Assembly (NCBI GenBank): GCA_035582835.1
Contig: JAYKAV010002955.1
Span: forward strand, 3,037,920 to 3,101,919
DNA length: 64,000 nt
Source of the DNA: Phoebastria nigripes
Lineage: Eukaryota > Chordata > Aves > Procellariiformes > Diomedeidae
Reading direction: 5' to 3'
The first letter of the stretch is position 1. Every line of letters starts with the position of its first letter. Below are positions 11,401 through 24,849 of the stretch, one piece after another. Below the pieces are notes generated by a model, which saw only the letters and a list, made by a program, of their open reading frames with translations, did no database searches and had not been told where the DNA came from. The translations under genes and the position numbers were made by a program.

Positions 11401-14400
11401 ACGCAGGCACCCCCCCCCCTTCCCTGAATGTTAACGAAAAGAGGAATGAACACTGTAGAAGACCTTCATACAACAGTTCATTATGGAAAGTGACATTTTT
11501 AAGGTAAGAAATAAGCAGCTGAGATTCTGAATGCAGACAGAAACTACCAGCTAACTGGGGAAACACAGGGGCTGAAACACGGTACTGAACCTTGCAGCTT
11601 TATTCAAGACTGTGCAGAGCCTTTGGATAAGCTCCGGAAACAGCAGAGTCAGTGCAGAAGGCTGCCAAGAGGTGAAATCACCAAATGAGACAAATCTTGC
11701 TATGAACTCCTGTTTTGTTTGCATAGAAAGTAAATTGGCAAATGNATCTAATCACCAAATCTGAGGATCCTGCCCTGTAATGGGACTATTTTCCCTCACG
11801 GAAAAAGTAAGAACCTATATTTTTTTATGTATCATTTATTCTTTGATAGGGCTTCTGTAATTTTACTCCTTTAGCCAGCTAAGGCAAACCAGCTCTTTCT
11901 TAGCCCTGAAAGGCAAATATTGGAAACTGCAATGTTTAACTCTAATAGGTCTTAACAACTAAGGTAGTTTTAACCTCCAGCCTACAGCATATCTAATGCA
12001 CTGTTAATACATCCAGCCCTGGAAACTTCAATAGTTACAGCTCATTTATTAGTAATGAGAAGTTGTTTCAAAGGTGTAATGACATGAGAGAGGGAGATTG
12101 AAGGGAGCTCAGATTTTTGTGCAGCTGTGATCTCTTCAGGTAGCAAATACCCAGGAGAGAATTGACCTCTTGAAGGAGAGGTTGTGTCAGTGTCAGTGCT
12201 CCCGTGCTGCGTCCTGCCCCCAGCATCCCCCTGTGCATCCCAGCTCGCAGAGAGGAGCATAGCTGGGTATAGGAAGGCAGGACAGGAGATTAAAGTTGTA
12301 TGGATTCCTAACTAATAAGAACCCTAATGCATGCTGGAAATGAGTAAGTTTCCAGGATTCACAGACGTCGATTTTCAAACATCCTTGAAGCTGTGACTAT
12401 GTACGCATGGGGATGGCTGTGGTGGGGTGAAGCCTTCTCTTGCCTTTAAAACAAAGGGACTGCTTGAGCTCACACTGAGTAGCTGTGATCAGTTTTCCAA
12501 ATTAAGGCACTCAAACTAGCATTCAAACACCTCTGATCTGGTTCAGACCCATCACTTATTCCAGCCCTTCAGTCTTCACGCAGGCAAAAGTTTTGCTGAC
12601 CTCGAGGGCAGCTTTGCTGAGCAGCAGACTGAAGAGAGAGGTAACTTCCATCCCTATTTATGCGGCAAAGCTTACGGAATACTTCCTTCACATTCCCTTC
12701 AATTACACCAAAGCATGTAAAAAGAAGAGTTTAATGTCTTTGACACACACTGCTTCAGTTGCTGGCATGACAACTTGTTTCTCACTGAAGCTCTCTAAAA
12801 TACTACTGATTTTGGCAGAATAGCTAAAATGAGCTACTGTCTGCTTCATATCATCTTCCACAGTCAGATTGGCTTTGGAATCACAGGGTTTTCACTGGCC
12901 ATTTCAAATAACGGGCAATACACATTTCACGGTTTAGGTCCAATTTTGTTTTGTCAAAGAATACAACTCTCCTCTTTTGCCACTTTGAATATGATGACTC
13001 AGATTGCCTTGCCATTTTCAGCTTCTCCAGTGAATTATTGCTGGTGTCATTTTTGACAACGTTCTATACCTAAATAAACTCTGTACCCAGGCGATGTGGC
13101 CCCCTTATCTGAAGAGCAAAGGAGAATTCATTGTTCACCATCTCATAAAATTCTTTTGTCTTTAGTAGAACAAATACAGATAAAAAATGACTGTCTACTC
13201 TGTCTTATGTTTTGTTTTTTGAGATCCTTGCAGTGGTGAAGTTTCTCTTGTGAGAATACCAAAATGAAATAGCATGCAAGTAAAGAACAGAGAACAGAAA
13301 TACACCACTCTGCTGACATCTTTGTGTAAACTTGTACAAGTCACAAACAATGGAATCTGAGTACGATTTTGTTTTTCTGATAGGCATTTGTTTTATTTGG
13401 TTCTCTGTTTACAAGATGTCTTTTTTTTTATAACTGTAAAAAGGAGAAAGTCTGCAGACAAATGCTTTGCAACACAGGACTGAGCAATCTGTGTACTCTT
13501 CAGAAAAGGTTTCCTGTGGGTTCACTCAGATGGGAGTTGTCTCCTCTTCTCTGTAGAATAACACATTTGGCATCATGATGGAGACACAGGCCCCAGACAG
13601 AGACAAGGCAGGGAATGACAGCAGGACCATCATATCTTACTTCAGGTTTGTGCCATGTAAGAAGCCAAGTTGTCATATCATATACCCCCGAATAGGAGTG
13701 AGGGTGGAAGAACATGGCTCTCTGGTACAATGCAGCTACAACATAGTGGGAAAATGTTGCTCTTTTGACTTCCATCCTTAGTTCAAATCATGGGAGCTCA
13801 ACTGGGTGTCTCTAATCCCCACTTTTTAGAACAGACTCTGTGGTGGTTGGTAGGTGTGAATGAAAGCAATNACAGTAGGAATGAACCATGTAAATCCTTT
13901 ACTGTACAGATGAGACCTGAAGTCCATGCAGTCTTAAACTAAATTAAGCACTCTGTAAGGACAATGGAAAAGGAGGGTCTGCAATTTTTGTAACTCATTG
14001 ATATACTTAAGATCACATTTATCCCTTGTCTTAATTCTGATTTTGCAGCTCGCTTACTTCACAGGAAGTCAAGTAATTCGAGAAGTATTTATCAGCCTCA
14101 GGATGAGCTGGGGAATGTCCCGCTAGGGAGAAATGCTGATGGCTTGCCCTCCTTGCAACCCCTACCTGAACTATCATCTGCGATGTGTAACCAACAATAC
14201 TTTTACTGAGTGAATAACAGAAAGTGGCATTTTACTGAACAAAGACTCTGCTTTCATTAACTCTCATTATGATTTGATTTATTGATGAGTACATGGGAGT
14301 GCTTTCCAAGGACAATACAGAAAAGTTTGCAGGAGCCACAACAGCACTAGTGTTTAACAGGCTGCAGAACACCATACAACAACAGTGCTCCAATGACAAT

Positions 14401-15592
14401 ATTCTTTATCTATAAGGCAATACCATGATGAGCAATGGTTTATGAGACTGGACTGAGTAGCAAAAGCTCTTTTTGTTTTTGAGGAGTTCTTTTTTGGGGG
14501 TCACAGGATGGGTGTCACATTGTGATTTATTCTAACTTTTTAATTTCCAGCATACTATGAAACTGTTGTATACTGTAGCACATCTGCAGCCATTTAGGAC
14601 TTTATAGCTGCAGTTACTTTTCATACCTTAGATGTCTCCTGTTTCATTGCAACAGTGGGGATACAACCCAGATCACCTTGCTTATAGTGGCTATTAATAT
14701 TATGGAGACTATCAAAGTTCTGGGTGCAATGCCAGTTGCACACATGTGCCCTAGCTATTTACTTCCAGTACTGTATCGTGAGGGCTGTGCTTGGGGTGTA
14801 ACTCCAAAGTCACTTTGCTGATCACACAATAAAATATATTGGAGCAAAAAGGCACTGACAATTTAAAAAACTTGCATTAAAGCATATGATAAATTAAACA
14901 TTTTCTACATTGGTTTGTCAAGCTTTCTTTCTAACACACAACCACATATCAACACATGTAAAAGGATAAATTAATTACATTAAGGAAAATATACATTATT
15001 TGTAACATTCTCATTGAGGTACTAGAGACTGTAGTGGGTGTCTTCTTCTAAAGAGATCCCTTGACCAGTTAGGGGGAACTTCTTTGGTAATAGCTTTTTG
15101 CATTCACTCTCTTTACTTCTCCTTTATAAGCCATTAATGGGTATATCAGAGAAAAAAGTAGCCCCATAAGAATCAGCTTTGGAAAAGATAATCTGAGATC
15201 ATCTAAGTTCATGTGCCATTAGTGTGGAATTGTTCCCTATAGCATAGTTTAAGAAGCTTTATTAAGTCTAATGTTAGGTAACTCAAGCACAGAATTATTT
15301 TTCTGTTTCTCCACAGGCGTCATCACTAACTAGCTGGATAGTTTAAAAAGAAATACTTTTTTTTTTCATTTTTATTCTATTGCTTTTGATTTTCTATAAC
15401 CTATTGCCTAGGATGACCCGTAGCTTCTCNCCTTCATGTGTGTTTATTTAAATGACTTTTCAACTGTATTGTTGCAAACAGGGAACAGAAAGCTAGAGAT
15501 TAGGGTGTTTTGGTTTTTTTTAAAATTTAATTAGAAGACATCAGTTCGTTTCCCTGTTGATATTAGAAAATTGATCAAAATTTTATTTACTT
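5451..15592. other. Long anonymous non-coding stretch
   Basis: About 10 kb without a supportable gene. Open frames are short and compositionally biased. Simple sequence includes a C10 run at 11410-11419 and a small GATA-type run at about 10911-10930. The region at 13500-13790 is somewhat stop-poor on both strands and may be an unrecognised old repeat. No tRNA, rRNA or snRNA was recognised. Confidence 0.55.
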
Positions 15593-15624
15593 ATATATAT
15601 ACACACACACACACACATACACAC
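15593..15624. repeat. (TA)n(CA)n microsatellite
   Basis: A short TA run passes directly into about twelve AC dinucleotides, interrupted once by AT. It is a compound dinucleotide microsatellite likely to vary in length between individuals. Confidence 0.95.
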
Positions 15625-18600
15625 CTCTTCAGTCTGCTGTAATGGTAAGAATCATGGTGTTTAAGCTCTATTTCTATTTGAAAATCTGAAGTAATTATAA
15701 ATTATAAAATGCATATTCATAAGATTACTTGTGTTTATTCTTCCATCCAATTTCTGAGAAATATTCAATGACATGAACATTGTATGACAGCGGACAGTTA
15801 TAGAAGTTCTTTCTGGCCTTAAAACCACAGGGTTCTCATAGCAGACAGAGCTGTGAATTCAGATTCTAAAATACTTCCAGCTTGTGCGAATCACTTTATA
15901 GTCAATGGGAAAAAAGATAAGAAGAGCAAGTAAAAGCTTTACATTAAGCTCCTGTTCTGTACTGCCCTACAGCAGAACATCTCTTTCCAGGCTACCCCCA
16001 AGAGACTAGCATAAGATAAGCACATACCTCCCAAGAATTCTACTAATTATAACAATCAAAAAAGTCTCTGGTCCAATCTTACTTGCTCCTTGTTTAAATC
16101 TATTACTATTACTATTCTATTTCCTACATTTTTTTCTTTTTTTTCCTCTCTAGCTCCATCTGTGAGAACCCGTGAACTCACAGCCCAAAGTAATAAGAAA
16201 AGTCCCTTCTAACCATAGCTCAATTTCCTTTTCACATTGTTTCATTCCTTTCCTGACCTTAACGTGGAAGAACTATAGTTAAACATATCTCAACTGTTTG
16301 TGTAATTATGCCTTAGTCACTTATTAGGCATCAAAAAACACTACCCAGGCTTTAATTCATCATAGAGATACCATGCACAAGCTGCTATCACATATTACCT
16401 GACATTTTTTATTAGTTTTTCTGGTAATATATTGTTAGTTATCATATCTTGAGAATTGAAATGCTACAACATGCTTTTCACTAGAAGGACAGAACCTAGC
16501 AGAGGTGCTTTTAATTATATTCTCAAATTACGTATCTCTGGATAAGTTTAATACTAAAATTGAATGTACTNGTGTAGCCAGAGAATGGCAGAAAACACTG
16601 AAGTGTTGAAACAAAACAGAACAAGAAGGAAACAGAAAGGGTAACTGTGTATAAAATAGTAGATACAAGATAAAAAAGGATGGGAAAGAAAAGTACAGGA
16701 CATGAAAGGTAGAAAGCAAATAACATAATGGGGAAGTACAAAGAAATAAAAGATTTAATTTTGATCGGTTGTTCAGACATTGTTCTTGTGATAAACATGG
16801 TTCACCAGCTTTCATCCACTGAATGAGTGGATTTATACCAGCATAAACTGGAACTAGCTCCTCATGGATCTGATCTGGTGATATCAATGAAAATTCCAAG
16901 ATATTTATCAAGACATAATCAGGGCTTCAAAATCATTGAAAATGCTAAGGAGAGAACGAACTGCTGAAAAGNTGGGAAGAAAGCAATACAAATTTGTCAG
17001 GGCCAAATTTTCCGGTGATGCCAACAAACAAGCTTCTNAGGCCTAGTAAGATTCTGGCCATATTTATTAATAGAGAATTTCTCTGCAATGTCTACAATAC
17101 TGTAATATTTGATTAGTATAGTGTTCGTGATGAAAAGATATTGGGGAAATTCAACCACTGAATAGAAATTATATTCCAGGACTTTAGTGCAAGGACAGTC
17201 TCTTTTCTTCTCTGATAGAAATTACTTTTCTTCACTGACCTTTATTTATGAAATTTCTAATTTAAGACTGTTTCTTCATCCCTAGCTTTAGCTTTCTATT
17301 TAAGCTCTGGTTAATGTCTTTGTGTCCTTTATTCTGGATTTGCACTACGTGGCCACCTTGGACTTTTTAAAGATACTGCTCAGTGTTATGTACAATGCCT
17401 GTTTGATGAACTCAGCTGCAGTAAATACATTACCACTTCTCCATGAATCACGTGTGTGTCCTATTTACCTCTTGTTAACAGACGTTGTCCATAAGCACTT
17501 TGGTCCCTGGATCTTGGTGTTTTGGTCTAGGATCTGGTGAGGAGAAAGGTACTCTGTTCCATAGGAAAAAGATGGTTGAAATGACTGTCAAGGTTTCTGG
17601 AAAAAACAAACAAGGAAGATATCCATCCTGGGCATCCATCCAACCCCAAATTTGGGTTAATATTTCTTCTTTTTATGAAACCTAAGTTCAAATATTTCAT
17701 CTACATTTTCTCCCAAACTTTTTTATTTAGAACCCTTCCTCTTCCCTCTTAGCGAATAAGACAACTGAAAATCACTTTAATTTACCCATTTTAAATAACT
17801 TGACAGTGTTGGTAGACATTTTTACCTAGGAATCTGCATTTCTGCTGTATCCTTTTCAAAAGATACAGCAAAGCCCATGCTTGCTCATCCTTAGGTTAAA
17901 ATGCACATGATTATATGGCACGCTACAAGTGCACAGTTATCCGTGATACAGGGTGCACATATACAAGTAGATAATCACATTTCCTGTAAATGTGGTAGCT
18001 CCTGAACTAATAACAATGTTATTGCTTAAACACGTTACTCATTTCAGCTAATTAGTCCTGCAGTAAATGGGGAGGGAATTGCCACACCTAGCAGTGTTAA
18101 TGGGAGAAATAGAGCTCCCATAGCAACTCCAGCTTGCTCATGTATATTTAGCTGTATTTATGCTAGCTATATACTAAGCTAACCTGTCTATAATGCTTCC
18201 AGGACACAAACTTATAGCTCCACATTGCTTATACAGTGCAATAAATATATGCTAAATCTGAGGGGGTGGAGTATAACTCTACAATTGAGCTTAACGAGCA
18301 CATAATTTTTTTTGGACTTGGTTTAAAAATCATCTCCAGGCTTTTTCTTCTCCTTGTGGTTTTGCAACAAAACCCCCATATTATTCTTGGCAATCCTTCC
18401 AATTACATTGCATAAGCGATTATTTTATGCTACTACTTTCTGCTTGTGCCAGGAACATGCCAGGCAACGTTTGGTCAGAGAGCAGGTTGAGTTTTGTACC
18501 AAACCAGCAGCAAAGTCAAGGGGATTTTTCTGGGAAGATTGACAGCATAGCAGAGCTCACTCTGAAAGTGAAAAAGCACTCATGGGTAAAATAAAACATT

Positions 18601-19177
18601 ACTGAAGTTTCAGGTTAACAGTTAATGATCACACAGTTCTTTGCAGGCAATTACTGCAGTCTTTTTAAAGCCCCTTTCGTGGCTGTTGAAGGGGCCCTGG
18701 GGGTTTCCTGTACTACCGATACCATTTTACCAAGCAATCAGTTTGCTTACATCTCAAAATGCAAAGTTTAACATTCTCCTTTGGTATTGTGTCATGTAAT
18801 ATTCTCCCTCAGAGTCATTCAGCTGAATGTGACTTTTATTTTTACAATAAAGGGAAGCAACATCTGAGAATGCTGATATGGTCTCAGAGCACTGAGATTG
18901 GTATTTCTGAACAAGTTTAAAATGTATGTGTATCTACCACTGGTAGCTATGATTAAAAAAAAAACGTATTTATTTTCATTATTTTGGGGTGTTTGTACTT
19001 CTCCATAGGTTCAGAGTAAGCAGAGCATTCTTTAGGAAATGACACTAAGAAAACACATAACAAAGACCAGTCCTGGCTTAAAGACTTTTTACTGGAAATG
19101 CATGCAATAGAAAAAGATGATAGCTGTTTCTGCACATGAATTGGGACCCAGAATGAGCAAATAACTTGTCTAAGGTG

Positions 19178-19217
19178 ACAATGTTTATTGTGACATTGTT
19201 TTAGCAATGTTTATTGT
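19178..19217. promoter_or_regulatory. Cluster of SOX-like ACAAT/ATTGT motifs in a direct repeat
   Basis: The 14-mer CAATGTTTATTGTG occurs twice, at 19179 and 19205 (26-bp period). Within 40 bases there are five ACAAT/CAATG/ATTGT-type cores in both orientations. SOX/HMG proteins bind such cores, and paired inverted sites are typical of their dimers. That is inference from motif only; A+T-rich DNA yields such motifs by chance. Confidence 0.2.
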
Positions 19218-22200
19218 GCATCATATCCTTTCACATGAGCCGTGCAAACGGGAGAAATACAACTGATTGTAATCCTCTGTCCTCCTAGTGTATCTGAGCA
19301 TGTTTTCATCTTGGTGCATCACCAAACTGTCTATACTGCTTTCAGGACTCAAATGTACATCTCCAAGTTACATAAAAAGAATTAGGTTATTTCATTCTAA
19401 TTGCTATGTTTTGGGAAAATCTATCTGTTCAGCTGAAGACAAGGAAGCAACTCAACTCACCTTGCTTTAGACAATGGCAGTGTAACCATCTGCACCAGCC
19501 ACACTAAGCTCCTTTTGTTGGCTGTGGTAAGAAATAGGAATTACCAAGGCAAAATTTAATTCATTCCAAAATAGGTATCTGAAATCAGTCAAACTATCTA
19601 AAAGCACCCAGCTTGCTGAAAAGGCTATAAAGTATCCAATGGGTTACTTGGTGAAGACTGGATATGTTCTTGTCTATATCTTGTCCAATGGATCACACTT
19701 CAGCTGTCCCATAAATGGCTTCCATTTTAGAATATAATCAGTTACAAAACATGTTTTTTGTACCTACAAAAGTTGAGAGAGACAGAGAAGAAAAATCTTA
19801 AAAGAATGAATATCTGATGATCAGCCTTGGATTACAGCTACATCAGTGACACCTTAGCTCCTGGAAAATCTTTTTCCTTAAATAAGAGATATTTAATTAC
19901 AAGTTGAACTACAACTTGTAAACAAAATTCCAAATTGGTATTCAGTGGATTTGAAAATAGGCATATCATCCTTCAAGACCTAACGCTAACAAAACCTCTT
20001 TCATTAAATGGTGTTGTATTAATATGCATACACATGCACAAACATGTATAATGTACGAAATGCCACCTGATATGAAAATCACAGCATACTTATTTTTTTC
20101 TGCAATCACTTTTTGAAACAGCATTAACATTAGCATTTGGAATGTCTGTNCATGGACATAGTCTATATTTATTTGCCACATCAATAAAATACAGAATTAT
20201 TTAACTGTCATGATACACCTAAATCCTTATTATAGGAATTTACCGCTTTTAAAACTTTGTGTCTAAAAAGATTCACATTATTTAGGTCAAAATATTGCAT
20301 TTATAATTCACTATATATTTTTTCTTTTAACGTTTTTTATTCTTCTATAGATCCTTTGATATTCCATTAGTGTCCTGAAAAGCAAAGCAACTTTATTTGA
20401 TTCAAAGCAAGCATGGGGAAGATTTGATTATGAATGTATTGAAGCAAAAATATGAACTGACACATTATGGTATTCAACACTGATATCTTAAAAGGGACAG
20501 AAATGTTGTTTGCATTTATGTGACTTTGCTGTTTCATTTTATATGATCCATTAGCTTTTCTTTTCTTGCTTCAGGGTGGATCTGATGAAGAGAATACAGA
20601 GTCAGATGACCCATCCATCCATGCATTTTGAACCATTGAATCATTGCTTTGAGAGAGAAAATCATGACAGTTTCATAAACATAAGTTTTTACTGTTCAAC
20701 CATTCCATATTACAAAAACCTTTGTTGTGACTTACTGAGCTACCTGGAATTCTTAATGCCTTTGGAGAGATCAAGAAATGAATGAATCCATGTAGGTACA
20801 GTTCTTTGGGGCATGGTAGTAAAATAATACAAGAAGTTTGGAATTAACCTGAAATTATTCACTAGTTAATATAAGGATTTAGGTATAATTAGAAAAAATA
20901 ATTCATTCAGTCTGGCCTTTTGCATAAATTAACAAAGTGAAATCAATGAGAAAAAGAACACTGTCTAATTTTTAAAATCCTACTTGAGTTCATGTGCACA
21001 AGAGTTTTCCCTCTACACCACATTCACCACTGATCCTAGTGAAAGAAGCAGTGGGCGGATGACAGGTGGGAAGCTGAGCACCCAGAGAACTGCAGGCTGG
21101 ACAAATGAAGAGCGGACTGTGGCTCCAGGAGCAGTGAAGATCATTCCAAAGACACTGTAGGTGTATTGTTTCTGCACTTACCTTTGCATGCTTCCCGACA
21201 CCTGATGTCACCCTGGGTAACACATCATTACCACTACCTTCTCTTTAACTCCTTTAACAGTATTCATTTATTGAAAGAAAGTAGAAATGGATGTGCTCAA
21301 GGAAAACAAAGGTTTGNAAATATATTCACAGAGGAAAAAGTAAGTTTATGCACCAGGGAGACCTAAGCTGTCAAGAGACTGGCTCTCAAGAAGTTGGTGG
21401 TCTCTCACCAACAGGCAGGATACCTTCGCTGCCACGCTCATTCCTGGCTGGCCAGGAGACCTAGTCCAGCTCGTCTCCTATATTGCAGCCTTTTCCCTCA
21501 CACTACATTTTATTTCTGCCTCTCATAATTTTTCCTTCTCCTTGTTCCACTCACCTCATTGCAGTGCCTCTGTCTCCTGTTTTGTCTTTCTATGTAATTT
21601 ATTGCTCCATAACAAAATCTTCCTTATCCTCAAAACAAAGCCAATCAACCAAAATAACATTATGGAACATGTCATCGCTCCTTTCACTCTACTTTCATCT
21701 CACATCTCTTTCCTTGTGCCTGTTTTATTTTTGAAGCTGAAAATTTTTAACGTTTTCTACCTTATTCTTTCCCAGATCAAAGCAGAATAGGGTTCCTGTT
21801 GTTCATGGTGTCTGAATTCATTGCAGGAAAGAGAAGCACAGCATACAATTTCTCTTGATTCATGAGGTATTGTTAGTTATTTGTCTGTATCTGAATAGGT
21901 GCTTTTCAGTCACAAAAACGGTTCTTGAATCCTGAGATGTTATTAAATCCAACATGGTTTTTTAATTTTAAAAAGGCAAAGTGGAGTATTTCTTATTCAT
22001 TCCTCTTTTTTTCTTTTTTTTAATATCTGCCACCTAATTAAGTCTCAGAAAAATGTGTGAGCGACTAACATAATAAAATGCACACAGACTAGTGCATATG
22101 GCTTGACCCTAAGTCCANTGTAGAATAAGTTCCATTAATACCAGTATATGACAGACTGTATCTGTAGCACAGCATCTGAGGAAGCAGTTAGCAAATGATT

Positions 22201-23020
22201 TAGAGATTGGAAATTACTTAAAAGCACATTTGTTTGGCAAATTCTTATGAATAATAAACATAACATAATACACTTGGAGAGTATCAAAACCAATTGTAAT
22301 CTATTTACTAACAGAACAAGAGAAGACATTTGCAATAAAGACTATCAACGGAAATAATCTGGTATTACTTACTACAGCACTGAATCCTTCTCATTGCCAG
22401 GGGAAGACCACTCCACAGGCATGTTATTTTCTACAGTTCAATTTTCAAGGTGTTAAGTCCTGTTGTACTAGTTTTCTGCTGCAAATCTGGTTTGCAACAA
22501 ATGCCTAATGGAATCCAATATCAAGAAACCTTTCCCATTAAAGAAATTTTAAGTACATCTCTGTTTTTTCCAAATATAATAATATGTATAAAGTGTGACT
22601 GTACTAGTATGAGTCTATTTTGACAGTTTCAAACCCTTTAATGACATGAGTTTCTCTTATATAGCATACTGTGACCCGCACAGAACTTGCATACTTTGTG
22701 CTTATTTTTTGTCCATGCACTATAATGAATCCCAGGTTTCTTTGTGATATGCTGACTGCTTGTGTCTTCTAAAAGCTTACCTTTATATCTTGGAAGAAGA
22801 GGGAGAGGGAGAGGGTGACAGAGAGAGAGAAGTTATACATACATAAAGACCAAAAGATGGAATTAGGAAGCTCTGTCTTAGCTACTGGTGGATTTCCTGT
22901 GCTTGATATACACCCTCTAAAGAAGTTCCTGTAGGGTTATGGGAAAGGTTGGACCAAGAAGAAAAAGGATGAATTTAAATCAAGTTCATCAGAGTTTCAA
23001 GTTGTGCTATACCAGATGGT

Positions 23021-23072
23021 TGATGAATATGAGCTTATAGAAGACCTGATGAATATGAGCTATAAGAAGAGT
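23021..23072. repeat. 26-bp imperfect tandem duplication
   Basis: TGATGAATATGAGCT begins at 23021 and again at 23047, followed in both copies by a similar tataagaaga-like tail with one indel. This is a local slippage-type duplication with no sign of coding function. Confidence 0.85.
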
Positions 23073-24849
23073 TTATAGAGGTAAATTGTCTCAAAGTCAA
23101 AATCAGACATGTATCTCCAAACATATTTCCTTTAACTGTAATGAGGTTTTAGCTCCTGAATATCTTTGAAAACTTACAACTCCTTACAATCTTCCAGGTT
23201 TTTTACTTACAGTCTTCCAGTCCTTTTAAAGAATTAAATACTTGTGCTTCCAGCAGAGATTCTTTTCTTTTTTCAATATCTAATTTGTGATTCTTGAAAT
23301 CAACAGAAAGGTTTAAAAAGGTACATATTCTCAACACATTACATATGTTCACTTGCATTTGGTCTGGATAATATTAACACCATAACTACTATTGCTATGA
23401 TCATCTCTTTCCACCACAGTTTCCTATGGAAAGGAATGGGAGTGACACCGTGAAAAAAATGTAAGATAGATCCCACCCCAGCTTATACAGTTTTGCCATG
23501 CTGTCTGTCATTAGGTCCCAAAAGATCAAAAAGAATTGGTCTTTTGCTCATGTTTTTAATTACCTGGCTGTTTCTCAGCTCTTGATGAAGATACTGATAC
23601 ATTTTTTCTAGTCTCAACATAAATGATCAAATGAACATTTTCACCAAAATGAAGTCTATGATGAAGTGCACTTTCTCCCTATTTTTTTATATTTACTGTA
23701 TACATAATCTAGCACACACTTCATAAGAAATTGAAAGAATGGTTGAAAAATCCCTTTTTTTACGTGAACATTTTTTAACACTTTCTTAATACTCATTTTC
23801 TGCTTGAGATCCATATCTTAGGGAGAAACACTTCTGACTTGGTGATGCTCAATATTGTTATCTGACAACTTCATACCAATGCTTGAATCCGAGTATTAGT
23901 CTTTGGCTCTGGCTATCTTACTTTAAGAATCCTTTTTTATCCAATGCTTTTGCTTTAATGTATCTTGTGCCTAGTGTTCTCCTGTGCCACTCTAAATAAA
24001 GCCTCAGAATGAGATTCATATCACCCAACTCGAAATGTCTACAAATGTAGATATCTACATATGAGGCAGGCATCTAAATTCCCTTTGTATTCATTGGGAA
24101 GACATAGTCACTACTTGAGTGCAATTCATCTGGCCTAATTTAGATGTCTTCATTAGGATGAAAGGAATTGTGTCCTAGAAATGTCCATTTCTTTCCACTG
24201 GCTATAAATGCAGTGACTACAGCCAGCTTAAATGAAGATATACTTCTTGTAGATATCTCAAGTTTAGCAAGATAAATTTAATCTTTTCCATTTTCCACTG
24301 TTCTTTAATCATTCACTTTAAATTAGTTATTTTCTTTTTATTACATCAGAACAATTGAAAAACAACAAACCACCTCTTCCCCACAGACACATTTGTCCAA
24401 ATAATTTTTTACCTAATCTCTTCTACCTATGTATCTTCTGGTTTCATCCATCTAACAAGTGACTCTCAGCAGAAATGTACTGCTCATTTGGTTTTAGAAC
24501 TTGATCCAAGATCCAGTCAATTCAATTTTATCTTGCATATATTTTGCTGTAATTATATTTATAGCAATTATAATTATACACCTACGTTTCTCAACATCAT
24601 TGATTGCACTCAGCCCTTCCCCTCCAGCCTTCCAATACACACAGGAAACCATATCATCTGCATTATCTTATAGACTGTTAACTTCCTCCTCATCCTCCAG
24701 TCAGGTTCTTGCTTTAAGCTTCAAAAATATTCAGAGAGTAAGTCAAAGAATTAACCTCTACCTCATTCCAGCCATACAACTTCAGGCCATCTATATAAAA
24801 CAGTTGTGAAATTGCCCCCTCTCCCCTTCTTGAATCATTAAATAGCCTT

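Larger units (their letters stand above)
15625..24849. other. Long anonymous non-coding stretch
   Basis: No gene supported. Contents noted: a degraded repeat piece at 16831-16900 containing 'tttataccagc'; a cluster of ACAAT/ATTGT motifs at 19178-19217; a pyrimidine-rich tract at about 21480-21760; a GA-rich tract at 22792-22832; a 26-bp tandem duplication at about 23021-23070; and a 16-bp perfect palindrome at 24045-24060. Short open frames do not resemble known domains. Confidence 0.55.
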
